Assembly (NCBI GenBank): GCA_910574455.1
Contig: CAJSYZ010000008.1
Span: 3,412,707 to 3,476,706 of the forward strand
Direction: 5' to 3'
DNA length: 64,000 nt
Source of the DNA: Trichaptum fuscoviolaceum
Taxonomy: Eukaryota; Basidiomycota; Agaricomycetes; Hymenochaetales; Trichaptaceae
Position 1 is the first letter of the stretch, and every line of letters starts with the position of its first letter. The position numbers and the translations under genes are program-made. Of this stretch, positions 34,925 to 46,624 are shown piece after piece. Below the pieces are notes generated by a model. The model searched no databases. It was not told the origin of the DNA and was given only the letters and a program-made list of their open reading frames with translations.

Positions 34925-36090
34925 ATGGTTGCGGCTACAACGAGTGGCAAGACTCTGTATGCGATGTCGGCGTGGGCGGTGTTAGCGTTTGGTGTGTTCA
35001 CTGGCGCGCTTGCCCAGACGTCGACCTCGCTGGCGGAGATAACACTCACAACTGCACCGGAGTCGTACGTGCCTTTCGATTTGAAGAAGCTGGAGGGCGG
35101 GATACTGATCTTGGTACCATGATTGACGGTGGCGCATACAGGACGCAGACGACGAGCTCGCCAGCTTCGCCGACTATGACGCTCCAGTGCTGGAGGGAGA
35201 CGACTATCGCCGGCCAACCTGCGTCTATTGTTGTCGAGTACGTTTCATTAGCCTTGTCCGATATCCGCGCAAGCCTAGATAACTGACAAACTCCGCCTCA
35301 GCCCGAAATCTGCCTCCGTCAGCGGTGCAGAATGCTGGGAGGTATATCCGATCGGTGGTGGGACCGCAAGTGTGCCATAGTACGTCTTGTTTCCCTCGAA
35401 ATTCTTGTTTCCATGCCAGTGTCAATCCATCTGACCGCTCAACACTTGCCGCCCATCAGTTCGGTGACGGCTCCGGACTTCGAGCCCACGGCAGATCAGA
35501 CTCCGAGCGCGAGTGCCACAGCTGAGAGCGTGTCAAGCTCGAGTTCACACAACCGTGCGATCAAGGTCATTATGCCCGCAATTATCGGTTCCCTTGTTGG
35601 ATTTGTCCTGCTTGCAATTGTGAGTGTTCCTACATACGCTTGGAAAGCATATTATACCAGATCGAAAAGAGGCTCCAGGCAATTATCGTGCTTCGAAACA
35701 ACTCCGAATTTTTTCTTTGATCGATAAATATACATGCTATCGCTATTTATACTTTACGCTCTTTATCTCCTCCACCCTGACATAAATCTGATGACTGACT
35801 TAACTTATCTCCTAGGCAACCCTCTGGTTCCTCCGTTTGCGTATGCGTCGCAAGTCAGAGGCGTCGCGTGCAAGGCGCTGGGCAGAGCGTAACAGCGGTT
35901 CATGGCAAATGAAGGAATCACCGACGCAAAAGGCTGCTCCTTCTGATAGTGGAATTGAAGTGTGCGTATAATCAGAATGATTCATGCAGATGAGATGAAG
36001 ATACTGATGTTCGAACCTTCATCATGCGTTAATTGCAGTGGACCACGCCAGTCGGTTGCGGCTCCATATTCATTCTCGACCCGGTTCTGA
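34925..36090 (+). CDS. Small type I membrane protein, function unknown
   Basis: Six exons (34925-35064, 35142-35237, 35302-35379, 35460-35619, 35816-35961, 36039-36090) join in phase to give 223 residues. Residues 1-30 are a signal peptide (AWAVLAFGVFTGALAQ). A short outer part has two Cys-Trp pairs (LQCWRETT, AECWEVYP) and a Ser/Thr-rich stalk (TPSASATAESVSSSSS). One membrane span follows (IMPAIIGSLVGFVLLAIATL) and then a basic inner tail (RLRMRRKSEASRARRW). The layout resembles fungal Mid2- or Wsc-like surface proteins, but no domain is recognised. The Ser/Thr stalk is probably O-mannosylated (inference). Confidence 0.8.
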
Positions 36091-37259
36091 GCATTTGACC
36101 CTTATGCCCAATGCTTACTCGGTTACGATCACCAGGATTTCTGTAGCTGGATTGCGGCTACCCGTGCTCGTGGTCTTTCGTTCCAGCAACAAGCAATGTC
36201 TCTACGTCTCCCGAGTCCACGATCAACGCGATATCTCACGGCCCACTTCCTCTTGACTTTTTACTCGACTTGATTCTTGAATGATGAATGAACTCTTTCC
36301 TTATCCTGGTAACTCCCCTTGCTTTGTTGCTCCCTTATTTATTCGACCAACGTCTTCCTGGGGCCATGTTGTACACTTTGAGGCGCATAGCTCGAACTTG
36401 AAGAGAGTTTGTGCCTATGATATATATGGCTAAGTTATCTGCCAATGCATACAGCCATGTGATATGACCTACAGTGTACTTCAGCTTTTCCTTGCTTGTA
36501 AAATAGATACTACGTGTGTTATTCGATTGCTTGACGTATCCTAGATTGTGAAGCAGGTAACGTTCAGACGATAACTACACGACACTGACCATGAAAGAAA
36601 ATGCATAGCTTTTATCAATTGCAATATGGGCCACCGTAGTGGCAAGCTCCCTGGCTTTCCTTTGGGACCCTTGTGCTTTGAGCTTGTGTTCCTTGGGACT
36701 TGTGCGCGGACGTGGACAAGGGCAAGTCTGGGCTAGTTCTAGCAACCAGTGTTCCTTGGGACTGATGTGTGAGCTTGGACAAGGACATGTATGGACTTGA
36801 GCGTGGGAACTTGAAGTATATGAGCGTGTGACAGATTCCGGCGTGGTATCTGGACGTGCGCGAATGGTATTGGAACTCCCAGCGCCGCTATATTCCTCCC
36901 ATTAAACATAGTAGCAGATGAATTGTATCGCATATGTATATAATAACTGTATTTGTTCAAACACCATTGGCCTTTGTGGTAGCAGTCTTGGGGAGATCCT
37001 ACCGGCAAACAGTTAGAGGCATCCTAGAAGTAAGCATCCTAGAAAGTGTATTAATTCACCGAGAAGACATGGTCCAGTGCAAAAACATTAGTAATAAAGA
37101 CAACCATAGAAATAGATAATGATTACAGGATACAAAACCACAACTTTCGAGATGTACGAAAGGCTTAAACTACAATTTTACTAGCACACAAAAAGCACAA
37201 AAAGAAAAGATAAAACATCAGAACTGTCCATCATTGTGTGTCCCAGTTGAGCTGCGTCG
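36091..37259. other. Intergenic
   Basis: No supported gene. A loosely repeated GTGTTCCTTGGGACT...GTGGACAAGG unit occurs twice at 36688-36780. Confidence 0.4.
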
Positions 37260-40200
37260 GTTCTTCACGATGTTCAGGATCCTCGCTGACGCCGTTTAAC
37301 AACCGGGAAACGCTGGACAGCCAATCGAGCATGCAAGATAGCACCCTCGTCTTCTGTAGACTTAAGCACCATTTGAATTGTCATCGTAAGCTGGGACAAC
37401 ATGTGTGCTGATGAACTTGATTTGACAGGGAACCAATGTAACCAAAGTCAGATAGCAGATTAGAGAGTCGAGACAGAGAATATGAACTTACCCATCCAGG
37501 CATGAGACCGAGACCACCAAGACGAGCACAAACACCAAAGGCACCTTTGCGACCGAACTTGACAGTGACTAAACCGAACGGCTCATCACGCGAAGGGATC
37601 AAAGCGAAGTCGGCACCACTGAACAAGTACGGAGGCAGAGCAGTTTACTCCGGCTTCGAGTACACTCGGTCCCGATACATCTCCATGAGACGAGCAAGCT
37701 TCTCTGTAGCAAAACGACCGTACAAATCAATGACGGCATGATCTTGAGCTCCCAGTGTCCATCTGCAGTATTGTCCATCTGGAAGTCCACTCCTCTGTTG
37801 AAACCCCCCATACTGAACGGACCACAGGCAAGGAAGTGAGGGACACGGCGCTGTTGAGCATAATTCCTGTTCGCATGCACAACAGTATAGGCTGAAGCAG
37901 CAGTACCAGACCAGTCTAACGCAAACTGAATCAGTAAGTATGTATACAGCACATATAGGAATAAAAGCGCTTACATTGCACAATAATTTGCTCGCCTGTC
38001 CACCAAATTTCATCATTATCAGACAAGCTCTTATCTATGCTCGTCACATCTCATACGCAGCCCACGTCATCAAGTTCTGTCCGTAATTCCATGAGTACCT
38101 GAACATATCAGCGCCTGGTGCGTGAACGTGTACTTCCCAGAGCCCAAGTCAAACCCGAACACATTGTTGTCGTAGTCCGCGGAGGGGAAGACCATGGGAT
38201 TGCGGGCGGAGTCCTTGCGCAAGAGGAGATGGTCGCGTGCGTTCGTTGACGAGGTGCCGTCCTGCGAAGGCGGGTTATTCGAAGTGATGTCGATAATATC
38301 GTCTGACACGCCCGTCAGCGTCGTGTTCCGCGTTCACGAGCCCGTCCCAGCACCCGAAATCGTTGCGGAATCGGTGTTTGCAACCACTCCGCAGTTCACT
38401 GCGGTGATCGAGGGGCCTCCACCCTTGCCCGAGCTTGGGACGATGAACGAGATGCTCGCCGTCACCTGGGCACAGTTTATCGGGAAATTAGATTCCAAGC
38501 TGATATCGACCGTCGTTGCATTCGCATCGCCCGACTCCGTCTGTATTTGAGCATCGTGACCTGGCCTGAACCTCGTCAACTGCGGAGGGACCGTGAACCG
38601 CTCCGCCTCAGGCACAAGCAGCTTGAAGCTATACAGATCCATCGTGATACTATTCAAGCGTCCCTGGAACGGCGTGTTGCTGTTGTTGAAGAATGATGAC
38701 AGCGAGTCTTGCAAAGTGTACGTAACAAACGGCGCAAACAGATTCTTCACGACCGTCCCGCTCAGCTCCCCGCACGCGAGGCAGCCCATAAGCCCAGTTC
38801 GATTTCCGTCTGATTTGAACCAAGTAGCTGTTTGAAATGTGTCCCATCTCCGCGCTGCACAAGGTCAAATCCATCCTGGAGGGCAGCATAGACACTGCGG
38901 AGGTAGTTGAACTGCGTGTACATACGCTGCACCTCTGACATTGGGTCAAAGTGATCAAGCGATTTCGAATCATAGTAGCAGCCTGTAAGAGCCTTCTGCA
39001 ACGGCATATTGGAATATTGATCTGAGCCGAGCTTATAGCATCCATGACGCTGCCATGCGGGGTTGACGGGCATAGCTTGACGACTGTTCCAAGATCAGCG
39101 TTCAGGTCTTCAGCGATATGAAATGAAATGTGAAAAAGGTACTGACCCAAATAGATAATTGCTAGCACCGTTATCTCTGTTCCTTGCCGTAGTATAGAAG
39201 GGAAACACCAGGCATGACCAAGCTTGTAACGAACGTTGCAAGTACACTGAATTTGGGACCGTTTACCAAGCTCTGCCAGCGGTAGTAGACATTGAAGTTA
39301 CTCGTGCCGAACATATGATGCGGGTCTGTCTTGCCCAACTGAGCATTGATAAAATTGTTTGCCACGAACATTTCATTCCATGCGTCGACAAAGTTCACGC
39401 CAACATCATCACTGGCAGCGACCTGTAAGTTACCGTCCATACCAAGGGAGCTCGTGAGAGAACGACATGTTAATTAGTGGAAGGCAATGCCATCGAGACC
39501 GTGATGCCCTTCGAGTGGTGGAAGTATTGATTATTGTCCGATGCCATGTCTTTAATGGCAGCCAGATCAGGGGGCGGCGACATCGTCGGTGTACGACCAC
39601 GACCAAGATACGAAGGTCCAAATGTGTTGCCACCGGAGACTTTGCCGGTAATGAAGAAGTTGTTCTTATTGACGCTTGCAGCGAATGAGCGCGCGGCTGT
39701 GCCGGTGGCAGTGTTGTTAGCACACGTGAGGGCTCACATGAGGGCTCACAATACACGTGAGGGCTCACAGTGAGCCCTCACAATTTTGTGAGCCCTCACG
39801 TCTCGCTAGACCAAAGTGGTAGGCAGACGCTTTCAGGATGAAATTTCTCACGATTACAGAAAGATGCTTTATGTACGCTATGTAAGGTTTGTTTGTTTGT
39901 TTGTTTGTTTATTCCATTATAGTGACTGCAGGCCCTTTTAGGGCCTATGGCGCACTTAAAATACAGAGAGTAATCTACCATGCTAAAGTCTGCGGCTACA
40001 CTTTTGAATGTGAAAGGTAAAGAGAATCTAAAGGAACAAATAGTTAAAGGTATGGTCTAATTTGGTATGAGTGATGAGGGTATGGAGTTTTGCGAAAGGA
40101 AGTCGCTGCAAGAGAAAAGAGGGAGGGCGCGCATATAGGTACAGTGGTGGTAATCGCTACATTGAAAAAGGTGGAATATGTTGAGCGTGCGTGCAATGAG

Positions 40201-40292
40201 AGGAGGTCCGCATGTCGGTACCATCCTGAGTGAGGTATAAAGAGAATAAATAAAGAGAGAAAAGGAAAGCGAGGAATAAAGAAAGCTCAGAG

Positions 40293-43200
40293 TCAGCGGT
40301 CCGATTCCATTGGTTTGGCATCCATCAGTGCAGGCTCGTCCTTCGGGAACAGTATGGGGAAGCGGTGCGAGTTCTTGATGAAGCTAAGTACCGGTCCCAG
40401 GCGTGCTTTTGGTCCCAAGAGAGTGCGAAGAGTGAGCGGGCGATTCCGTAGGGCATTCCGGAGATCACGCCTCTGCTCGACAAATCTTCGGCACACGATG
40501 AGGTAGTGTGCCGGGGTTTCCAGAACGCCGCACCTAGCACAGAGCGGAGAGTCTGCGCGCCCAATGCGATGGAGGTGTGCATTGAGGGGGGCATGGCCAG
40601 TACGCAGCTGGGTCAGGGCTGCGCACTCGCTGCGGTTCCGGTCCTTGTAGATTGTCCGTACGCCCCGTACGGGTGGATTGGGGTCCACGGGGCGGAGCTT
40701 CTTCGCGCTTTTTGACTTGGCCCATATAGCTTTCCATTGTTTAGTCGCGCGGGTTGTGCGAGAAGCAATGAGGGCAGCGGCACTGGGAGGGAGAGGGCGA
40801 GTGAGGAACCGGAGTCGCCCCGGCATATTAGCCTCGGGGCCCAGGGCAGCGGTCTTTGCCTCGGTATCCACCCACTCGTTGGCCTCAATGTCTTCGTGTC
40901 CTGGTACCCAATGTATCTCCACCTGGAGGGTTTGGCGCTGCTTCTGGAGGCGATGGAATTCCTTCCGGAAGGCGTCCAGAAGGTACTGGCCAGATTGGGC
41001 TTTGGGTGTTCGGATAGCGGTGATGGCGGGCTGGCAGTCAATGAACAGGGTGGCCTTGGTGGCTCGGGGTGTAGCCCTGATCAAATCGAGGCCAAGAAGG
41101 GCTCCGCATACCTCGGCTTCAAATACTGTGTGTTCCTGGGTGGTCCCTAAGTAGAGTCGGCGCACGTCCGGGGAGAAGCTTGGCCTCTGGGTTGATCGGG
41201 TCGAGACTCCTTGCGTATGCGAAAGTGAGAGTGAAGGAAGAGAGGAAAGAGAGGTAAACTGAGAATAAAGAGGACTAAGGCTGCAATTAGAAGTACATGT
41301 AGACTGCGAGAGAGAAGAAGGAAAAGAAGGAAAAGAAATTGACGAAATACCGTCCGACTTTGTTCTGGTCATCCCTGCTCCGGTTGCCTTGCCCTGTATG
41401 TAGTCGTCATAAGGGACTCGAGGGTGTCCGCCCATCGCAATTGCTGCTGCCCCGATCCCTCCTTTGAATCCCGAACCATCGCTAAAGATGCATAGGGAGC
41501 CGCCTTGAACGGCTGCTTCAGCTGCTTCCTTGGCAGCCTCCCGGGACTTCGCTTTGTGGACTGTCAGGTGCGTGATGGCAAGGTCTTGGCTGGTGATTGG
41601 CCCAATTGTTTCCACCGGTCCCTGGAGCTCGGGGAAGGCGGCCATAATCTTGTGGATGGCGGATTGGTGTCGTCGGGTCCCCTTGCGGCATCGTTGAACT
41701 ATAGTGTAGAGCGGGTGGGTGTGGGGGAGCGTGCACAGACGCACTGCGGCCTTGAACGTAGCAAGTTCCAGTCGCAGATAGGTCGGGAGGAAGTGGGCGT
41801 GGTAGTCGGCCATGTCAGTGGCGGTGGTACTGAGGGCCCCCGTTATTAACTTGGCGGCTCGTCGTTGCAGTTTGGCGAGAGTACGGGTAAGTCCTATGCT
41901 TCCAACGCGTCGGTTTGGGCGTGCCTGGATGGGCTCGTACCAGGCCAGGAGAGCATATTCTACCCTCGGAAAGACCATAGCCTGCACCAATTGGCGCATG
42001 AAGCCATGCGGAATCTTCAGTCTACTCAAGGCTCCCAGTGTCCGGGTCCCCCGCGCCAGGGCTTGCTCAGCGTGATAGTTAAATGAAAGCTTATCGTCGA
42101 GGAGGACGCCCAGGTACTTCGCCGACCGAGAAGGTATGATTGTATGCGTTCGAAATTTAAGTGTCAGATCTACTCCTTCAGGGCGAGTCTTCCGACCCCA
42201 AAAATGAACAAGCTGGAACTTGTCGTAGTCGAACCGGGCTCCGTTGTTAATACTCCATGTGTCAGCTGCCTGAAGGAAGGTGGTGAGTTTGCAAATATTA
42301 TCGTTTACGGTGTCGGAGGCCACTACTTTTGCGGTGTCGTCTATGAAGCCAGAGGAGGGGTCCAGTCTCTCGGCAGGAAGTTGGAGGAGGTCCGCGTTGA
42401 AAAGTAGGTACAGAATCGGTGACAAGGGAGAGCCCTGAGGGATGCCAAGGGTGACCGGTTGTGGTGGCGAGGTGTAGTCATCAAAGGAGAGAGTGGTGGT
42501 GCGTTCCATTAGGAAGCTCTGAATCCATCGGACTAGGACCTGCGGGATTCCACTGGCAGTGAGTTTGGAGATTAGCGACTGGTGTGTTACCGTTGGGAAA
42601 GCTTGAGAGATGTCCATAAACAGGACGCTTGCTATCCTACCCGTGCGCCAGGCGTCCTTAATTTTTTGGGTAAGAAACAGAATGGCATCGGTGGTGGTTC
42701 GACCTGGCCGTCCGCCAAATTGGTTTGTGGGGAGAAGCCCATATTCCTCCGAGAGGGCCGCGACTCGTGCTGCTATTACTGATTCGAGTACCTTCCCAAG
42801 CGTGTCTTCCAAGGCTACTGGTCTGTAAGCTTTGGGTTTTGTGTAATCGCTCTTCCCCGGTTTACGGAGGGTAACAGTGTTGTATGTCCGCCACCGTTTT
42901 GGAAAATGTCCCAAGGCGAGGGACGCGTCCAGAATGCGCAAGAGAACGGGCCCCAGGGATGCGCGGGCGGCTTTAATAGCCATATTCGGGATACCGGAGG
43001 GCCCAGGGGCTTTGAATGGGGCAAGTCGAGTGATGGCTCTATCGATGTCCGCCTGAGTGAATGGTTTGAAGCGAATGATTCGTTCCGGGGCCTCTGGCTG
43101 CTCCGGCGGTTGGTACGACGCTATCTCTGCAGGAAAGAACGTGTTGAAGAGGATTGTGCTCTTCCCGCTTGTGTCAGACACCAATCCCTCAGGGCTCTGA

Positions 43201-44393
43201 AGTGCTGGAACCCGAGTTGTAGTCTTGGGGGCATCGTCCGTGTACCGGGCGGCTGTCCATAGTTGTGCTTGAGTTAGCTGATCTAGGAACTGTCTCCAAT
43301 GCGTCCGTTTTTGACGAGTGATCTCGGCTATGTACACATTCTTCGCGGCTCGCATTGCTTTCCATGACGCATGCGATGGGTCAGACTTGTTGATCTTGCG
43401 TTGAGCCCGTCGGTATGCTTGACGAAGGCACGTGAGCTGTGCCGTCCACCATCGGTTGCGATACTGCGAGGGTTTGGATACCGGGGCTAAGGCCGTCAAA
43501 ATATTGGAGATACCAGCCTCGAGCTCTTCGACCAGTGAGTCCAGAGAGGCCGGGGAGTCCATGGATTGAGGGAGGGGGTGCACCTCGAAGTGTCTGGAAA
43601 CCCGCTTTGCGAACTCCACCCAGTCAACCTCTCGATACCTTGGTTTCGCCGGTGGGGTCCAATGGTCTGGGCGGATGCTGAACTCCGCCTCGAGACCCAG
43701 ATGGTCTGAGGCGTCGCCTTCGAACGTCCTGCAATAGTTAAGGAGGGGCAGGAGGGTCTCTCCGGATACCAAGAGGAGGTCGAGTGTCGACCAAGTCTTG
43801 TGTACCGGAGACAAAAACGTGGGGGTTCCCGGCTCAAGGCAGAGTTCCAACCCATGTCTCAGGATGATGTCGAGGAGTGGGTCGGCGGTACTCCGAGCAG
43901 ATCGCGCTGGGTGCAGCGGTCCCGCCCATAGTGGGTCGTGTTTGTTAAAGTCGCCTACAAGCATAATTATCTCCTCCGCGTCCAGTTGTCGTTGCAGGTG
44001 CACTGACAGTGCCTCAATGGTTTGAGTAGTTTCCGGGGGGTTGTAAACGTTAAATAGAGAGATGGATAAGTTATGAATAAGAATGCGGATGGCTGAGATA
44101 TTGGAATGGGAAAGGGAGATGGGTGAATAAGAGCAGGAAGGGATTCGCTTGCTCACATAAATGAAACATTTTATAACGTCTCCACCCGGGGAAGGTAGAG
44201 GCACTATCCTGTCCCAATTATGAGGGCAGAGCGAAGGGAAACGTGCAAAAGTGGGAGGGGGTTCTTGAATGCATAGGATATCAAATAAGTTAGGGTCGGA
44301 GTTGTTTAAAAGCGAGACTAAGACCTCGTAGCGGCGATTGCAGTTAAGAGATCGAATTCGAAGACCGTGGTGGGATGGGTTGGAGCAATTCAT
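40293..44393 (-). CDS. LINE ORF2: endonuclease, reverse transcriptase, RNase H
   Basis: 1,366 residues, uninterrupted. An APE-type endonuclease fills residues 1-240 (IQEPP, GDFNKHDPLW at 147, SDHLGLE at 229). Reverse transcriptase spans about 440-780 with KAPGPSGIPN, PVALEDTLGKVLE, the first catalytic Asp in MDISQAFP, GIPQGSPLSPIL and FIDD at 683-686 (Phe in place of the usual Tyr). RNase H lies at about 965-1185 (IFSDGSG, EAEVCGALL, FIDCQPA, HWVPGHEDIEANE). A C-terminal Cys-His cluster follows (CARCGVLETPAHYLIVC). Inside RNase H, about residues 1010-1072, lies a Ser-rich low-complexity insert. The start codon overlaps the ORF1 stop as ATGA, suggesting coupled translation. No stops or shifts were seen, so it may be active. 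Confidence 0.95.
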   Translation of the reverse strand: MNCSNPSHHGLRIRSLNCNRRYEVLVSLLNNSDPNLFDILCIQEPPPTFARFPSLCPHNWDRIVPLPSPGGDVIKCFIYVSKRIPSCSYSPISLSHSNISAIRILIHNLSISLFNVYNPPETTQTIEALSVHLQRQLDAEEIIMLVGDFNKHDPLWAGPLHPARSARSTADPLLDIILRHGLELCLEPGTPTFLSPVHKTWSTLDLLLVSGETLLPLLNYCRTFEGDASDHLGLEAEFSIRPDHWTPPAKPRYREVDWVEFAKRVSRHFEVHPLPQSMDSPASLDSLVEELEAGISNILTALAPVSKPSQYRNRWWTAQLTCLRQAYRRAQRKINKSDPSHASWKAMRAAKNVYIAEITRQKRTHWRQFLDQLTQAQLWTAARYTDDAPKTTTRVPALQSPEGLVSDTSGKSTILFNTFFPAEIASYQPPEQPEAPERIIRFKPFTQADIDRAITRLAPFKAPGPSGIPNMAIKAARASLGPVLLRILDASLALGHFPKRWRTYNTVTLRKPGKSDYTKPKAYRPVALEDTLGKVLESVIAARVAALSEEYGLLPTNQFGGRPGRTTTDAILFLTQKIKDAWRTGRIASVLFMDISQAFPTVTHQSLISKLTASGIPQVLVRWIQSFLMERTTTLSFDDYTSPPQPVTLGIPQGSPLSPILYLLFNADLLQLPAERLDPSSGFIDDTAKVVASDTVNDNICKLTTFLQAADTWSINNGARFDYDKFQLVHFWGRKTRPEGVDLTLKFRTHTIIPSRSAKYLGVLLDDKLSFNYHAEQALARGTRTLGALSRLKIPHGFMRQLVQAMVFPRVEYALLAWYEPIQARPNRRVGSIGLTRTLAKLQRRAAKLITGALSTTATDMADYHAHFLPTYLRLELATFKAAVRLCTLPHTHPLYTIVQRCRKGTRRHQSAIHKIMAAFPELQGPVETIGPITSQDLAITHLTVHKAKSREAAKEAAEAAVQGGSLCIFSDGSGFKGGIGAAAIAMGGHPRVPYDDYIQGKATGAGMTRTKSDGISSISFPSFPSSLSQSTCTSNCSLSPLYSQFTSLSSLPSLSLSHTQGVSTRSTQRPSFSPDVRRLYLGTTQEHTVFEAEVCGALLGLDLIRATPRATKATLFIDCQPAITAIRTPKAQSGQYLLDAFRKEFHRLQKQRQTLQVEIHWVPGHEDIEANEWVDTEAKTAALGPEANMPGRLRFLTRPLPPSAAALIASRTTRATKQWKAIWAKSKSAKKLRPVDPNPPVRGVRTIYKDRNRSECAALTQLRTGHAPLNAHLHRIGRADSPLCARCGVLETPAHYLIVCRRFVEQRRDLRNALRNRPLTLRTLLGPKARLGPVLSFIKNSHRFPILFPKDEPALMDAKPMESDR
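41190..41365 (-). other. Intron-like Ser-rich insert in LINE RNase H
   Basis: On the minus strand this stretch runs from a GTATTTCG donor-like site through long pyrimidine tracts to CGCATACGCAAG. It stays open in frame and encodes mostly Ser, Leu and Pro between two well-conserved RNase H blocks. Confidence 0.6.
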
Positions 44394-44493
44394 TCAAAGG
44401 AAGAGGGGGAAGTAAAGGGTTGGAAGCCAAAGTCTGCACCTGAGAAATACCAGCTCATCCCAGCCTGGGCACTCTGCAACCGTAGGGTCTCCG

Positions 44494-45324
44494 TGTCGAG
44501 ATCCCGGGCTCCTTTTCTCATTTCCCGCACTTTCCCGCCAAGGATCCCGACATGAGCAGACAATCCCGCGGGGAGAATCCCGCCATTGGATTCCCCGCGC
44601 GAAACCCCTTTCCCGACTCGCACGATCCCCCGCAAGATCCCCCGCTCACGTGACCTATCCCGCACCACCGTCCCGACCACCATGCACGCATACACACATT
44701 CATTTACGACGACCCGCCACGGCACACGTACATTCACTTATCAACATACGCTCATTAATCCGTTAGTACCTCAAGGTGACGACCTGCAACAGTCTGGCAT
44801 ACCTAGTCTGGCTAGTCGCGGCCCCGGACCGGACGCTGACGTCCACGGACAGGCCGTAGCCATCTGGAGAGACGGGATAGACATGCCTAGCAGCGCGGTC
44901 GTAGCATGTATCGTTTGTAGTAGATAGGTGCGCATTGCGCAAGGACACTTAGCGTAGATTAACTATACAGTCTTTACGAAGTAGATAAATAGCTTGTAGG
45001 CATCGTAAGGAGCACCCCACTTTTGACCTCTTGTGGAGTGCTTCCTTAGGTGCGATCTCTCTCTTTTCTCCTGTGTAGTTAGTTGCGCAATACTTACTTG
45101 TGGAGTGCTTCCTTAGGGATCCGCTTACTTGACGTTCAAAGCAGTGAAGAGTCCTAGCTGGCCTTGAGAATCCCGCGACGCGCCTGGATAGAATCCCGCG
45201 CGTTTCCCGCCTGAATTCCCACGCTCGTTCCCAGTCGCGAATCCAGATTCCCGAACGCGGGTTCTTGTCGCGAATTCCAGTTTCCCGAAACTGTTTCCCG
45301 CTACAATTCCCGACGGTCGTAACA
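44494..45324 (+). repeat. 5' LTR of the chromovirus
   Basis: 831 bp, starting TGTCGAGATCCCGGG and ending GACGGTCGTAACA. By eye it differs from the 3' LTR only by one extra T near 44995. Confidence 0.96.
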
Positions 45325-45413
45325 TTAGGTCAAAAGTCCTGGCTCACCGCCGCTCGGACTCGACACCCTCACGCTCTTTACTTCTACCCCCGCACCCGTA
45401 CCGCCGACCCGCG

Positions 45414-46622
45414 ATGTCGTCCCACCAAGAATGGGGAGGACTCGCAGACACCTTCGCTTTCCCGTCCCCTAGCTCCTCGATGGAGGAAGACAAACTCCAG
45501 CCCATCCTTGATCGCCTCGACACCCTCGAAAAACGCTACTCCAAGCTAGTCAACGAACACAATCAGGTCCAGAACACAGTCGCCCAGCTCAAGCACGCCA
45601 ACCAGGCGTTAGAAGCCCAAATCGCGAGCCAGCCCGCCTCCCCGTCTGGGGGTGGAGCAGGGCTCAAGATGAAGCTTCCCGACACCTTCGAAGGCGAACG
45701 AGCCAAGCTGGAGAACTGGATTCACCAGATTAAGCTCTACCTGTTCGGACAACATCCGGGACTAGACGAAACCCGCAAGGTTGCATTTGCTCTGATGCTA
45801 CTGCGGGGGCCGGCGCAAGACTGGGCACGACCCATTCTAGATCGACTCCAGGACATCCCGACACCGCCAGAAGCCGCCAGCCTGGAGGCCCTGTTCGCCG
45901 CCCTTCGCGCCTCTTACGGGGAAATCGATGCAGACAAAGCCGCAGCCGACAAGCTGATGCGCCTACGCCAGACAGGAACGGTCGCCGAGTTTGCGTCGCA
46001 ATTCCGTGCCCTCCAAGCCCTCACCGGGTGGCCCAAGGACGCAACGACGGATGTCATCTACCTCGACATGTTCCGGAAGGGACTCAAAGACCAGGTTCGC
46101 CAGCACATCGCCAGCACAGAGGCGAAGGATATGAAATTCGATGCCTACGTCAACTGGGTTTCCGAGACGGACGAGAAGCTAAGGCTCGCACACGCCTATG
46201 GACCAGTATCAAAGCCAGCGGCTACGCCCCGAAGCAATCCCGGCACCACTAGTTCAGCTCCGCGTACGATCCCGACTGCGGGCGCAAGCTCGACGAAGGA
46301 TCCCAACGCAATGGAGATTGACAGGGTGCGCCGGGAGCGCAGGAGTAAGGGACTATGCTACTACTGCGGAGAGAAAGACCATTTAGTGAGCGATTGCCCA
46401 ACGCGACCGCCAACCCGAAACCTAAAGGCTACGAAATCCACGTCCCCGTCGAGCCCCTCGCCCCCCGCGCTCCAGTCGTTCGAAGAAACGCTCAAACGTA
46501 TGGCGGAACAGTACGTCCAGAATGTGCAGCAGTCCGTGCTACAGAACGCATTCGCCGCCATGACGCCCGCCGCCAAGAACGTTCACAATCCCGAAGCCCC
46601 GCCCCCAGCGGATTTTCAGTAG
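45414..46622 (+). CDS. Chromovirus Gag
   Basis: 402 residues. A coiled N-terminal region (DRLDTLEKRYSKLVNEHNQV) is followed by the retrotransposon capsid core (FEGERAKLENWIHQIKLYL, MLLRGPAQDWARP, KLMRLRQTGTVAEFASQF). A CCHC zinc knuckle lies near residue 318 (CYYCGEKDHLVSDC). It packages the element RNA into particles. The stop at 46620-46622 is followed by Pol in the -1 frame, with a long overlap of open frames, so Pol is probably reached by frameshifting or internal initiation (inference). Gag itself is intact. Confidence 0.93.
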   Translation: MSSHQEWGGLADTFAFPSPSSSMEEDKLQPILDRLDTLEKRYSKLVNEHNQVQNTVAQLKHANQALEAQIASQPASPSGGGAGLKMKLPDTFEGERAKLENWIHQIKLYLFGQHPGLDETRKVAFALMLLRGPAQDWARPILDRLQDIPTPPEAASLEALFAALRASYGEIDADKAAADKLMRLRQTGTVAEFASQFRALQALTGWPKDATTDVIYLDMFRKGLKDQVRQHIASTEAKDMKFDAYVNWVSETDEKLRLAHAYGPVSKPAATPRSNPGTTSSAPRTIPTAGASSTKDPNAMEIDRVRRERRSKGLCYYCGEKDHLVSDCPTRPPTRNLKATKSTSPSSPSPPALQSFEETLKRMAEQYVQNVQQSVLQNAFAAMTPAAKNVHNPEAPPPADFQ

Positions 46623-46624
46623 GG

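Noticed and set aside
44390..44737. Minus-strand open frame across the left LTR edge
   Set aside because: Only its last 30 or so codons are LINE ORF1; the rest is LTR antisense. The same LTR frame recurs at the right LTR.
44586..44927. 113-codon frames repeated at 44586 and 50487
   Set aside because: They are identical because they lie in the two LTRs; no coding character.
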